Shown here: positions 31,860 to 40,397 of the stretch, in pieces | Layout: every line of letters starts with the position of its first letter | Position numbering within the stretch: position 1 is the stretch's first letter | From: Streptomyces sp. NRRL F-525 | GTDB taxonomy: Bacteria > Actinomycetota > Actinomycetes > Streptomycetales > Streptomycetaceae | Reading direction: 5' to 3' | Length of the DNA stretch: 64,000 bases | NCBI RefSeq assembly: GCF_000716605.1 | Contig: NZ_JNXE01000003.1 | Span: forward strand, 310,001-374,000 | The notes under the pieces: generated by a model | Databases searched by the model: none | What the model was told of the DNA's origin: nothing | What the model saw: the letters and a program-made list of their open reading frames with translations, nothing else | Program-made: the position numbers and the translations under genes

Positions 31860-33068
31860 ATGGAGTTCCGGCAGTCGAGCAAGCTCAGCGAGGTCTGTTA
31901 CGAGATCCGCGGTCCGGTGATCGAGCACGCCAACGCACTGGAGGAGGCGGGCCACAGCGTCCTGCGCCTGAACACCGGCAACCCCGCGCTCTTCGGCTTC
32001 GAGGCGCCCGAGGAGATCATCCAGGACATGATCCGGATGCTCCCCCAGGCCCACGGCTACACGGACTCGCGGGGCATCCTCTCGGCCCGTCGCGCGGTCG
32101 CCCAGCGCTACCAGACCCTGGGTCTCGAAGTCGACGTGGACGACGTGTTCTTGGGCAACGGCGTCTCCGAGCTGGTCTCCATGGCCGTACAGGCACTGCT
32201 GGAGGACGGCGACGAAATCCTCATCCCCGCCCCGGACTTCCCGCTCTGGACGGCGGTGACGACCCTCTCCGGCGGCAAGGCGGTCCACTACCTCTGCGAC
32301 GAACAGGCCGACTGGTACCCGGACCTGGACGACATGGCGGCGAAGATCACCGACCGCACCAAGGCCGTCGTCATCATCAACCCGAACAACCCCACCGGCG
32401 CCGTCTACCCCAAGGAGATCATCGAGGGCATCCTCGACCTCGCCCGCCGCCACGGCCTGATGGTCTTCGCCGACGAGATCTACGACCAGATCCTCTACGA
32501 CGACGCCGTGCACCACTCGGCCGCGGCGCTCGCCCCCGACCTGGTCGTCCTCACCTTCTGCGGCCTGTCGAAGACGTACCGCGTGGCCGGCTTCCGCTCG
32601 GGCTGGCTGGTGGTCACGGGCCCCAAGCAGCACGCCAAGAACTACCTGGAGGGCCTGACGATGCTGGCCTCCATGCGGCTGTGCCCCAACGCGCCCGCGC
32701 AGTACGCCATCCAGGCCGCGCTCGGCGGCCGCCAGTCCATCCGCGACCTGACCGTGCCGGGCGGACGACTCCACGAACAGCGCAACGTGGTGTGGGAAAA
32801 GCTGAACGAGATCCCGGGGGTCTCCTGCGTGAAGCCGAAGGGCGCCCTGTACGCGTTCCCCCGCCTCGACCCCAAGGTCCACAAGATCCACGACGACGAA
32901 AAGTTCGTCCTGGACCTCCTGCTCCGCGAGAAGATCCAGGTAGTCCAGGGCACCGGCTTCAACTGGCCGACCCCCGACCACTTCCGCATCCTCACCCTGC
33001 CGTACGCGGACGACCTGGAGGCGGCGATCGGGCGGATCGGGCGGTTCCTGGGCGGGTACCGGCAGTAG
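31860..33068 (+). CDS. PLP-dependent aminotransferase (AlaT-like)
   Basis: Fold-type I class I/II aminotransferase of 402 residues. Motifs are RLNTGNPALFGF, GYTDSRGILSARRAVA, VVIINPNNPTGAVYP, FADEIYDQILYD, the PLP Lys in LSKTYRVAGFRSGW, and the C-terminal FRILTLPY Arg. It closely resembles bacterial AlaT/YfdZ-type enzymes that interconvert alanine and pyruvate with glutamate, but the amino donor cannot be fixed from sequence. The ATG at 31860 has a GAGGGC element upstream. The promoter likely overlaps the TTGG-N5-CCAA sites shared with the HxlR gene. Confidence 0.92.
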   Translation: MEFRQSSKLSEVCYEIRGPVIEHANALEEAGHSVLRLNTGNPALFGFEAPEEIIQDMIRMLPQAHGYTDSRGILSARRAVAQRYQTLGLEVDVDDVFLGNGVSELVSMAVQALLEDGDEILIPAPDFPLWTAVTTLSGGKAVHYLCDEQADWYPDLDDMAAKITDRTKAVVIINPNNPTGAVYPKEIIEGILDLARRHGLMVFADEIYDQILYDDAVHHSAAALAPDLVVLTFCGLSKTYRVAGFRSGWLVVTGPKQHAKNYLEGLTMLASMRLCPNAPAQYAIQAALGGRQSIRDLTVPGGRLHEQRNVVWEKLNEIPGVSCVKPKGALYAFPRLDPKVHKIHDDEKFVLDLLLREKIQVVQGTGFNWPTPDHFRILTLPYADDLEAAIGRIGRFLGGYRQ

Positions 33069-33115
33069 AGGACGATTTCGCGACGTTGGAGCAGCGGGCC
33101 CATAGCCTGTGAGCC

Positions 33116-33715
33116 ATGGGCGATCTTTTCCTCGTACGGCACGGAGAGACCGAATGGTCCCGGTCGGGGCGGCACACCAGCTCGACCGATGTCCCGCTGA
33201 CCGCGAAGGGGCGGGAGGAGGCGCGCGGGCTGGTGCCGCTGATCCGTTCGCACCGGGTCGGTGCCGCGTTCGTCAGTCCCATGCAGCGTGCGCGGGAGAC
33301 CGCCGAGCTGATCGGGCTCGCGGACGTGCGGATCGACGTGGATCTGCGGGAGTGGGACTACGGCGGCTACGAGGGCATCACGACCGTCGAGATCCAGCGC
33401 ACCCGGCCGGGCTGGTTCCTGTTCACCGACGGGGTCGCGCCCGGGCCGCCGGACCATCCCGGGGAGAGCCCGGAGCAGGTGGGCGAGCGGGCCGACCGCG
33501 CCCTGGCCAAGGTGGACGCTGCCCTCGCCAACACCGAGGGCGTGGTCGTCCTGGTGGCGCACGGCCATTTCCTCCGGGTGCTCACCGCGCGGTGGCTCGG
33601 GCTGCCGGCGTCGAAGGGCGCGTTGTTCCAGCTCGCGACCGGGACGCTGTGCCGGCTGAGCACGGAGCACGGACGGCCGGTCATCGCCGCCTGGAATGTC
33701 AGACCCCCGTCGTAG
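33116..33715 (+). CDS. Histidine phosphatase family protein
   Basis: A 199-residue phosphoglycerate mutase-like phosphatase. The catalytic motif LVRHGETEWS is at the N-terminus. SPMQRARETAEL, the acid Glu in LREWDYGGYEG, and VVLVAHGHFLRVL complete the active site. Such proteins act on sugar phosphates or other small phosphoesters; the exact substrate is not evident. It follows the aminotransferase by 47 bp and may share its transcript. Confidence 0.9.
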   Translation: MGDLFLVRHGETEWSRSGRHTSSTDVPLTAKGREEARGLVPLIRSHRVGAAFVSPMQRARETAELIGLADVRIDVDLREWDYGGYEGITTVEIQRTRPGWFLFTDGVAPGPPDHPGESPEQVGERADRALAKVDAALANTEGVVVLVAHGHFLRVLTARWLGLPASKGALFQLATGTLCRLSTEHGRPVIAAWNVRPPS

Positions 33716-33776
33716 CCTTCGAATGGGACGCGGCTACGACGTCCCGGGTGGACCGACAGTCGGGGAGGAGCACGCC

Positions 33777-34421
33777 GTGACACGACCGCCGACCGCCGCG
33801 CAGCGGCGTGTCATCGACGCCGCCGATCCCGTCACCGGGCGGCTGCGGGGTACGGAGGCGCAGCTCGCCGCGCTGGTGAAGCGGGGGCTGGCGTTCCGGC
33901 ATCCGCGTCCGCCGCACGATCACTTTCTGACGCCGGTGGGGCATCGAATACGGGACGCCGCGCCGGAAGTCGACGAGCCCGCCGCTGCCGAAACTCCCGC
34001 GACCACGGCCTCGGCCTCCGGGGTGTTCGCCGCACGCATCGGTGGCGAGGAGGAGACGGGCGTCGCCCCCGCTGTCCGTACCCGTGAGGTGCACAGCGCC
34101 TGGCAGGGGCTGCTGGAGCTGCGCCGGATGACGAATCCGGACGGTTCCGTGGAGCGTCCGTGCGGCTGGGAGCGTACGCATCTGGTGCGGGCCGCCGCGC
34201 TCGCCCTGGAGGCCGCCGGGCACCGGCCCGCCGGACCGGACGCCGAGGGCTACCGGGTGCGGACGACCCCGCAACCGGAGGCGGTCGCCGTACGGGATCC
34301 GGACGGGGAGGCGCTGCGTGCCTGTGCCGGGACACTGGAGCGGGCGGGCTGGCAGGTGAGCGAGCACAAGGAGCCGCGCACAGGGGCGAGTTATCTGCTT
34401 GCCTCACCGCGACGGACGTGA
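33777..34421 (+). CDS. Uncharacterised Streptomyces protein
   Basis: A 214-residue soluble protein with no membrane segment. The N-terminal part (TAAQRRVIDAADPVTGRLRGTEAQLAAL, shown in part) looks helical. The middle is Ala/Thr-rich. The C-terminal part has WQGLLELRRMTNP and two short regions after YRVRTTPQPEAVAV that suggest a small alpha/beta unit. I do not recognise a family or function. The GTG at 33777 follows a GGGGAGGAG ribosome site, which decides against upstream ATGs at 33696 and 33723. It lies between the phosphatase and the thioesterase, all in one direction. Confidence 0.65.
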   Translation: MTRPPTAAQRRVIDAADPVTGRLRGTEAQLAALVKRGLAFRHPRPPHDHFLTPVGHRIRDAAPEVDEPAAAETPATTASASGVFAARIGGEEETGVAPAVRTREVHSAWQGLLELRRMTNPDGSVERPCGWERTHLVRAAALALEAAGHRPAGPDAEGYRVRTTPQPEAVAVRDPDGEALRACAGTLERAGWQVSEHKEPRTGASYLLASPRRT

Positions 34422-34496
34422 ACGGACCCGACCGGACCTGACGGGCATGCCAAGATCGGTGCGGCAGATCGTCCATCAGTGCGAGAAGGGAACGCA

Positions 34497-34919
34497 GTGA
34501 GCGAGCCGTTTTCCGTCCCGGTGACCGTCCGCGGATACGAGACCGACAGCCTGGGGCACCTCAATCAGAGCGTGTATCTGCAGTACGCGGAGCACGCCCG
34601 GTGGTCGCTGCTGACCGCCGCCGGTGCGGGGCAGGCCGAGTTGCTCGGCCAGGGGATCGGGCCTGTCGTCCTGGAGACCACCATCCGTTATCTGCGCGAG
34701 CTGCGCGCGGACGAGGAGGTGACGGTGAGCTGCGGGTTCGAGTGGGGCGAGGGCAAGACGTTCCGCGTGCTGCAGACGATCACCAAGGCGGACGGCACGG
34801 TCTCCGCCGAGGTCAACTCGGTCGGCGGACTGCTGGACCTCGAGAAGCGCAAGCTGGTCACTCAACCGCAGGAGTTCTTCAGGAAGTTGACCACGGATCC
34901 GGGTCTGTTCGGCCTCTGA
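34497..34919 (+). CDS. Acyl-CoA thioesterase, hotdog fold (4HBT/YbgC-like)
   Basis: A 140-residue single hotdog-domain protein that likely hydrolyses acyl-CoA thioesters in the cytoplasm. It opens with VTVRGYETDSLGHLNQSVYLQYAEHARW, described in part, where the Asp and the HxN segment form the active site. IGPVVLETTIRYLRELRADEEV follows, in part, as the central strand. The GTG at 34497 has a GAAGGGAA ribosome site and is preferred to the in-frame GTG 18 nt earlier. It converges with an HxlR gene 17 bp away. Confidence 0.85.
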   Translation: MSEPFSVPVTVRGYETDSLGHLNQSVYLQYAEHARWSLLTAAGAGQAELLGQGIGPVVLETTIRYLRELRADEEVTVSCGFEWGEGKTFRVLQTITKADGTVSAEVNSVGGLLDLEKRKLVTQPQEFFRKLTTDPGLFGL

Positions 34920-34936
34920 GCCAAGGGCTGGGCGGC

Positions 34937-35338
34937 CTACCCGTCGGTCAACTCCGGCCGGTGCTCCGTGTCGTAGGCCGCGCGGGACTCGGCGATGTAG
35001 TGCCGGTTCCGCTCCGCCCAGTCCGTCAGCCGGAGCAGGGTCTCGTGCAACTCCCGGGCCACCGGGGTGAGTTCGTACTCCACCTTCGGCGGCACCGTCG
35101 GGTGCACGGTGCGGGTGACGAGTCCGTCGCGCTCCAGGTTGCGCAGGGTGAGGGTCAGCATGCGGCGGCTGATGCCCTCGATGCTGCGCTCCAACTCCGT
35201 GAAGCGGATGGGTCCGTGGGCCGCCGCGACCAGGATCTGCACGCTCCATTTGCCGGAGACCCTGTCAAGAACTTCACGCACCGGGCAGGCGTGCGCGTTC
35301 ACTACCTGGGCGGTAACACCGGTGTTCCCTCGGGACAT
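34937..35338 (-). CDS. HxlR-family regulator (compact)
   Basis: A 133-residue winged-helix regulator. CPVREVLDRVSGKWSVQIL carries the conserved N-terminal Cys often used for redox or electrophile sensing. GPIRFTELERSIEGISRRMLTLTLRNLERDGL, shown in part, is the recognition region. It is divergent from the MFS pump gene, with about 100 bp between starts, so it most likely controls that pump. Confidence 0.9.
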   Translation of the reverse strand: MSRGNTGVTAQVVNAHACPVREVLDRVSGKWSVQILVAAAHGPIRFTELERSIEGISRRMLTLTLRNLERDGLVTRTVHPTVPPKVEYELTPVARELHETLLRLTDWAERNRHYIAESRAAYDTEHRPELTDG

Positions 35339-35438
35339 TGAAGTGCCTCCTTACGACGACCTCCATGGTTCCTGACGATGTACCCCGTTACAAGTCGTGC
35401 ACCTAGTTCCCATGGATATCCACGGAGGTCAGACCGCC

Positions 35439-36959
35439 ATGACGGCACTCACCGGGTCCGAGTCGAAGACATCACGGACGCGTCCGTCGCCCCGAACGTA
35501 CTCCCGCTGGGCGTCGCTCGTCGTGCTGTGCGCGGGGACGCTGATGACGATCCTGGACGGCAACATCGTCACGGTCGCGATGCCCGCGATCCAGAACGAC
35601 CTCGGTTTCTCGGGGCCGGGGCTGGCCTGGGTCGTGAACGCGTATCTGATCCCGTTCGGCGGACTGCTGCTCCTCATCGGGCGGTTGGGCGATCTGGTGG
35701 GCCGCAAGCGGATGTTCACGGCGGGGCTCGCCGTGTTCACCGCGGCGTCCGTGCTGTGCGGGGTCGCGACGAGCCAGGGCATGCTGATCGCGGCGCGGGC
35801 CGTGCAGGGTGTCGGCGGGGCGATGGCCTCGGCGGTGGTCCTCGGGATGCTGGTCGCGCTCTTCCCCGAACCCCGCGAACAGGCCCGCGCCATCGCGGTG
35901 TTCAGCGCGGTCGGCGCCGGGGGCGGGGCGCTCGGCACGTTCCTCGGCGGGGCGCTGACCCAGGCCCTGAACTGGCACTGGATCTTCCTCATCAACCTGC
36001 CGATCGGCATCGTGGCGTGGCTCGCGGCCGTACGTGTCCTGGCCCCGGAACAGGGCGCCGGACTCGGCAAGGGCGCCGACTACCCGGGGGCCGCGCTGGT
36101 CACCGGGGCGCTGATGCTGAGCGTGTACGTGATCGTCGGATCCGGCGACCGCCCGCTCACCGCCACCCTGCTCCTGGCCGCCCTCACCCTGGCCCTCTTC
36201 GTCGCGTTCACCGTCCGCCAGGCCCGGGCCGCCCGCCCGCTGCTCCGCCTCCGGCTGTTCCGCTCCCGGATGCTGACCGGGGCGAACGCCGTGCAGATCC
36301 CGATGATCGGCACGATGTTCGGCTTCCAGTTCATCGGCGCCCTGTACGTCCAACGCGTCCTGGGTTTCAGTGAGTTGCTCACCGGTACGGCGTTCCTGCC
36401 GGCGCCGGTCGCGGTCGGCGCCCTGATGCTCGGCCTGTCGGCACGGACCATCGGCCGCTTCGGCGCGTACCGGGTCCTGCTCGCCGGGCTGGTCCTCATC
36501 ATCGCCGGAATGGCCCTGCTGGGCCGCGCCCCCGCCGACGGCTCCTACGTCACGGACGTCCTCCCGCCCCTGCTCCTGCTGGCCACCGGATTCGCCGCCG
36601 CGATGCCCGCGCTGACCGGGCTCGCGATGTCGGGGGCACGAGAGGAGGACACGGGGCTGACCTCCGGGCTCTTCAACACCACGCAGGTGGTGGGTGGTTC
36701 GCTGGGGCTGGCGGTGCTGTCGACACTGGCGGCGGGGCGGACCGACGGACTGCTCGCCAGGGGTGTGGAGTTGGTACCGGCAACCGCGGAGGGGTACCAA
36801 CTGGCGTTTCGGACGGGGGCGTTGATCGCGGTGGCGGCGCTGGGGTTGGCGGCGGTGGGGTTGCGGTCGGGGAGGGAGCGGGGCGGGGCTGACAGCCCTG
36901 CGGGAGGGGGCGGGAGCGGGGCTGACTCCCCTGCGGGCTGGAGCGGGAGCCGGGGCTGA
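35439..36959 (+). CDS. MFS multidrug transporter, 14-helix DHA2 type
   Basis: Proton-coupled exporter of 506 residues with about 14 hydrophobic segments. The first helix has LDGNIVTVAMPAIQNDL, loop 2-3 shows GRLGDLVGRKRMF, and motif C-like glycines occur in AVGAGGGALGTFLGG. This matches the EmrB/QacA group. The start is an ATG at 35439, 10 nt after GGAGG; an ATG at 35412 is the alternative. The last ~25 residues are a Gly/Ser-rich repeat unlike a transporter and come from a repetitive DNA stretch. The adjacent divergent HxlR gene is the probable regulator. Confidence 0.9.
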   Translation: MTALTGSESKTSRTRPSPRTYSRWASLVVLCAGTLMTILDGNIVTVAMPAIQNDLGFSGPGLAWVVNAYLIPFGGLLLLIGRLGDLVGRKRMFTAGLAVFTAASVLCGVATSQGMLIAARAVQGVGGAMASAVVLGMLVALFPEPREQARAIAVFSAVGAGGGALGTFLGGALTQALNWHWIFLINLPIGIVAWLAAVRVLAPEQGAGLGKGADYPGAALVTGALMLSVYVIVGSGDRPLTATLLLAALTLALFVAFTVRQARAARPLLRLRLFRSRMLTGANAVQIPMIGTMFGFQFIGALYVQRVLGFSELLTGTAFLPAPVAVGALMLGLSARTIGRFGAYRVLLAGLVLIIAGMALLGRAPADGSYVTDVLPPLLLLATGFAAAMPALTGLAMSGAREEDTGLTSGLFNTTQVVGGSLGLAVLSTLAAGRTDGLLARGVELVPATAEGYQLAFRTGALIAVAALGLAAVGLRSGRERGGADSPAGGGGSGADSPAGWSGSRG

Positions 36960-36997
36960 CAGCCCCACGGGCGGTAGCGGGGGGCAGCCCCACGGCC
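36883..36997. repeat. GC-rich tandem repeat at the end of the MFS gene
   Basis: Four imperfect copies of a ~30-bp unit around GGGGCTGACAGCCC run through the end of the pump gene and past its stop. Within the gene they encode repeated GADSPAG. Each copy can also form a short hairpin, so the array may act as a terminator. Confidence 0.6.
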
Positions 36998-37053
36998 GCG
37001 CGGGCCCGCGCCGCCGCCCCACCCCGCCCCGCGCCCCGCCGCTCACACCCGGG

Positions 37054-37908
37054 TCACCCCTCCCCGAACGCCGCCCGATGGTCCAGGACCCACTCCCGGT
37101 AGGTCCTCGCCGGGCGCCCCAGCGCCTCCCGGACGTCATCCGTGACGACCTCGTTGCCACCCTTCCGGACGAACTCCCTGCTGATCTCGGAGGCGTCGAT
37201 GAACGTGTCGCTGAAGCCCAACCCCAGCAGATACTCGCGTGACTCGGCCGAGGACAGGTCCCGCACCTCGACCGGGCGGCCGAGGACCCCGGCGAGGACG
37301 GCTGCCTGGTCCGGGACGCTGAGCGCCTCCGGGCCGGTCAGCGTGTAGGTCCGTCCCGAGTGGCCCGGGGTGAGCAACGCCGCCACCGCCACCTCCGACA
37401 CATCGCGCGGATCGACAACCCCCTGGCCGCCGGTGCCGCTCGTGTTCGGTATCGGGCCGCCCGAACGCACGGACGCCGCCCAGCCGAGCGTGTTCGAGGC
37501 GAAGGCCGAGGGGCGCAGGATCGTCCACTCCAACTCGCTGTCCCGCACGGCCTGTTCACCGGCCACGTGCCAGGTGCCAACCGGCCCGATCGCGGGGTCG
37601 CCGGCACCGATGCCGGAGAGCTTGACGATCCGGCGTACACCCGCCGACCGTGCCGCCTCGACGAGACCCCGGTCGTGCGCGGAGTCGTCCGGGCCGAACA
37701 CCCCCACCAGGAAGGCGACTTCGGCGCCGGTCATCGCTGCCTCCACCGAGGCCCGGTCGGCGTGGTGGCCCCGCGCTGTCTCAACTCCCGCCGGGAACTG
37801 GGCCTTTGCGGGGTCCCGGGTCAGGGCGCGGACCTTCTCGCCGCGCGCCGCGAGCTGTCGTACGACTTCACTGCCGATGGTGCCCGTGGCACCCGTTACG
37901 AGGATCAT
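37054..37908 (-). CDS. NmrA-like NAD(P)-binding protein (SDR a6-type)
   Basis: A 284-residue atypical SDR. The N-terminal VTGATGTIGSEVVRQL binds NAD(P); VRALTRDPAKAQF, VRRIVKLSGIGAG and WTILRPSAFASN follow. It resembles NmrA/HSCARG redox sensors and azoreductase-like or quinone oxidoreductase 2-like proteins. No catalytic Tyr-x3-Lys is evident, so sensing or reductase roles both remain possible. It is divergent from the AraC-family gene, 97 bp between starts, which suggests control by it. Confidence 0.85.
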   Translation of the reverse strand: MILVTGATGTIGSEVVRQLAARGEKVRALTRDPAKAQFPAGVETARGHHADRASVEAAMTGAEVAFLVGVFGPDDSAHDRGLVEAARSAGVRRIVKLSGIGAGDPAIGPVGTWHVAGEQAVRDSELEWTILRPSAFASNTLGWAASVRSGGPIPNTSGTGGQGVVDPRDVSEVAVAALLTPGHSGRTYTLTGPEALSVPDQAAVLAGVLGRPVEVRDLSSAESREYLLGLGFSDTFIDASEISREFVRKGGNEVVTDDVREALGRPARTYREWVLDHRAAFGEG

Positions 37909-38004
37909 GACCACCACAGTGGGCGGGCAAGCGGGCTTGGTTCTAGGAGATTCCGGCACGTTCGGGGGCCGTGTCGGGGCCGGTGGCGCGCTTACCGTGG
38001 AGGG

Positions 38005-38808
38005 GTGACGAACGCCGTGGCCCAGTGGGCCGTGCCGCTGCCCGACGAACTGCGCCCGTGGATCGCGCGGGTCGGCGCGCTGCGGCTCGACGCCGTGCCG
38101 AAGGAACCGTTCGTGCATCTCCCTGACGCGGACACGAAGGTGGTCGTGCGGGTCGAGGGGAACGGCCGGCGCAGCGTCCTGGTCGTCGGGCCGCGCGTCC
38201 GGGCCACGTATCACGCGGGCAAGCCGCTCGTGGCGTGCGTGGAGGTGCGGCTGGCGCCGGGGACGACGTTGCCGCTGCTGGGTGTTCCGGCGGTCGATCT
38301 CGTCGGGCGGGCCGTGTCCCTGGGTGACCTGCCCGGCCGGAAGGCCCGCCAACTCGCCGAGGAAATGGGGTCGTTGGACGCCGATCCCGAGCGGACGGTG
38401 GAGCGGCTCGCGGAGGTGCTCCCCTCGCGGCTCACCTCCGTCGCGGACTCCTCGCGCACCGAACTCGTCCGGGCCGGCGTGGACGCGATGTCGATCCGCA
38501 CCGGGCACCTGCCCGGCCCTGTGCCCCACGTGGCCCGCGAACTCGCCGTCAGCGAGCGGCAGTTGCGGAACCTGTTCGCCGAGGGGGTCGGCCTCTCCCC
38601 CAAGCACTACGCCCGCATCAACCGCGTCCGCGCCGTACTGGCGCACGCGGCCGAGCTCTCCTGGGCCCAACTCGCCGCCGTCACCGGCTACTACGACCAG
38701 TCCCACATGACCTCCGACTTCCGCGCCCTGATGGGGGTACCGCCCCGGTCGTACTTCACGGGACGGCTCCCGGACGCCATGCCCTGCCAAGCGATCCGGC
38801 GCGGCTGA
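38005..38808 (+). CDS. AraC-family transcriptional regulator
   Basis: A 267-residue regulator. The N-terminal part (PFVHLPDADTKVVVRVEG, VACVEVRLAPG) resembles the DUF6597 sensor region common in actinobacterial AraC proteins. The C-terminal double HTH is seen in VARELAVSERQLRNLFAEGVGLSPKHYARI, described in part, and QLAAVTGYYDQSHMTSDFRALMG. GTG starts at 38005 or 38017 are both possible next to a GGAGGGG. It is divergent from the NmrA-like gene. Confidence 0.88.
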   Translation: MTNAVAQWAVPLPDELRPWIARVGALRLDAVPKEPFVHLPDADTKVVVRVEGNGRRSVLVVGPRVRATYHAGKPLVACVEVRLAPGTTLPLLGVPAVDLVGRAVSLGDLPGRKARQLAEEMGSLDADPERTVERLAEVLPSRLTSVADSSRTELVRAGVDAMSIRTGHLPGPVPHVARELAVSERQLRNLFAEGVGLSPKHYARINRVRAVLAHAAELSWAQLAAVTGYYDQSHMTSDFRALMGVPPRSYFTGRLPDAMPCQAIRRG

Positions 38809-38886
38809 CGCGGGAAGAAACGCGAGCTGCGAGGTGCCTGAATTCCGGATGCGGGCGCCGGCTCCCACCTGCGATGCTCCGGTGCC

Positions 38887-39483
38887 ATGGCAGCCCGACG
38901 CGTCAAACCCAGCCTCTACATCTCCGTCGACATCGAAGCCGACGGCCCGATCCCGGGGCCGTACTCCATGCTGAGCCTCGGCGCGGCCGTCGCCGGGACG
39001 CAGGACGCCGACGGGTTCACCGCGGCGGATCCGGAGAAGCTGACCTTCTACCGTGAACTGCGGCCGATCAGCGAGGAGTTCGTGCCGGAGGCGCTGGCCG
39101 TGAGCGGGCTCGACCGTGGACGGCTCCAGCGCGAGGGGGCCGAACCCGCCGCCGCTCTCGCCGAGTTCGGCGACTGGGTGCGTGAAGTCGCCCCGGGCGC
39201 GCAGCCGGTGATGTGCGGCTACCCGGCGTCGTACGACTGGATGTTCCTGTACTGGTACCTGATCCGCTTCACCGGCGCGAGCCCGTTCGGGCACTCGGGC
39301 TGTCTCGACATGAAGACGCTGTACGCGGCGAAGGCTCGACTGCCGCTGCGTGCCGTGGCGAAGGGCACCATGCCGCGTGAGCTGCTGTCGCGGCGGCGGC
39401 ACACGCACCACGCGCTCGACGACGCGATCGAGCAAGCCGAGCTGTTCGCCAACCTCATGGCGTGGCCCGGGAATTCACAGTGA
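38887..39483 (+). CDS. DEDDh-type 3'-5' exonuclease-like protein
   Basis: A 198-residue exonuclease-fold protein. Exo I is SVDIEADGP (Asp, Glu), Exo II lies around PASYDWMF, and Exo III is HHALDDAIEQAEL with the catalytic His and Asp. It resembles RNase T/DnaQ-like enzymes that act on single nucleic acid strands. Its specificity is not clear. It stands alone, 78 bp after the AraC gene. Confidence 0.8.
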   Translation: MAARRVKPSLYISVDIEADGPIPGPYSMLSLGAAVAGTQDADGFTAADPEKLTFYRELRPISEEFVPEALAVSGLDRGRLQREGAEPAAALAEFGDWVREVAPGAQPVMCGYPASYDWMFLYWYLIRFTGASPFGHSGCLDMKTLYAAKARLPLRAVAKGTMPRELLSRRRHTHHALDDAIEQAELFANLMAWPGNSQ

Positions 39484-39578
39484 CCTGCTAACACCACCCC
39501 ACAACTCTCCCAAGTTCACGCGCGATTCTCAGCTGCCTTTCACCGTTGCCGTGTACCGCGCCCGCCTTGGAGAGCCAC

Positions 39579-40397
39579 GTGCCGATCTTCCGAAGAAAAG
39601 CCGCCCGCCGCACCCTGCTCGCAGCCCTCGGAACGGCGGCGATCGCGAGCCAGTGGCCGTCCGCGGACGCCGCGACCTCGGGTGGGGCGGGGCTCGACGC
39701 ACCCGCGAAGAAGGACATCGCGATGCGGCTGGTGTCGAGCGCGGAGAACTCCTCCCTGGACTGGGAGGCGCAGTACGCGTACATCGAGGACATCGGCGAC
39801 GGGCGCGGTTACACCGGCGGGATCATCGGCTTCTGCTCCGGCACCAGCGACATGCTGGCGCTCGTCGAGCTGTACACGAAGCGGGCCCCGGGCAACGCCC
39901 TCGCCGGCTATCTCCCCGCGCTACGAGCCGTCAACGGCACTGACTCACACAAGGGGTTGGCCCCCGGCTTCCCCGCCGCCTGGCGGAAGGCCGCGCACAC
40001 GTCCGCCGCGTTCCGCAAGGCGCAGCGCGACGAGCGGGACCGCGGGTACTTCGACCCGGCCGTGGCGCGCGCCAAGAAGGACGGGGTGGGCACGCTCGGG
40101 CAGTTCGTCTACTACGACGCGATGGTGATGCACGGCCCGGGCACGGACCCCCTCTGCTTCGGCGGCATCCGCGCCCGGGCCCGCGGGCACGCGGCCACGC
40201 CCACCGACGGCGGCAATGAGACGACGTATCTCAACGCCTTCCTCGACGCCCGCGTCTGGGCGATGAAGCAGGAGGAGGCGCACAGCGACGTGACCCGGGT
40301 CGAGACAGCACAGCGGGTGTTCCTGAAGAAGGGCAACCTCGACCTGGACACGCCGCTCAAGTGGCAGGTGTACGGGGACAGTTACGAGATCGGCTGA
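39579..40397 (+). CDS. csn: Secreted chitosanase, GH46
   Basis: Endo-acting glycoside hydrolase family 46 enzyme that cuts chitosan outside the cell. The 272-residue precursor starts with a GTG (GGAGAG ribosome site) and a signal peptide with twin Arg (RRKAARRTLLAALG), suggesting Tat export as known for Streptomyces chitosanases. The catalytic Glu lies in LVSSAENSSLDW and the catalytic Asp in IEDIGDGRGYTGG. The rest (GFCSGTSDM, YYDAMVMHGPG, ETTYLNAFLDAR) is typical. Its last 16 nt overlap the end of the convergent permease gene. Confidence 0.95.
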   Translation: MPIFRRKAARRTLLAALGTAAIASQWPSADAATSGGAGLDAPAKKDIAMRLVSSAENSSLDWEAQYAYIEDIGDGRGYTGGIIGFCSGTSDMLALVELYTKRAPGNALAGYLPALRAVNGTDSHKGLAPGFPAAWRKAAHTSAAFRKAQRDERDRGYFDPAVARAKKDGVGTLGQFVYYDAMVMHGPGTDPLCFGGIRARARGHAATPTDGGNETTYLNAFLDARVWAMKQEEAHSDVTRVETAQRVFLKKGNLDLDTPLKWQVYGDSYEIG

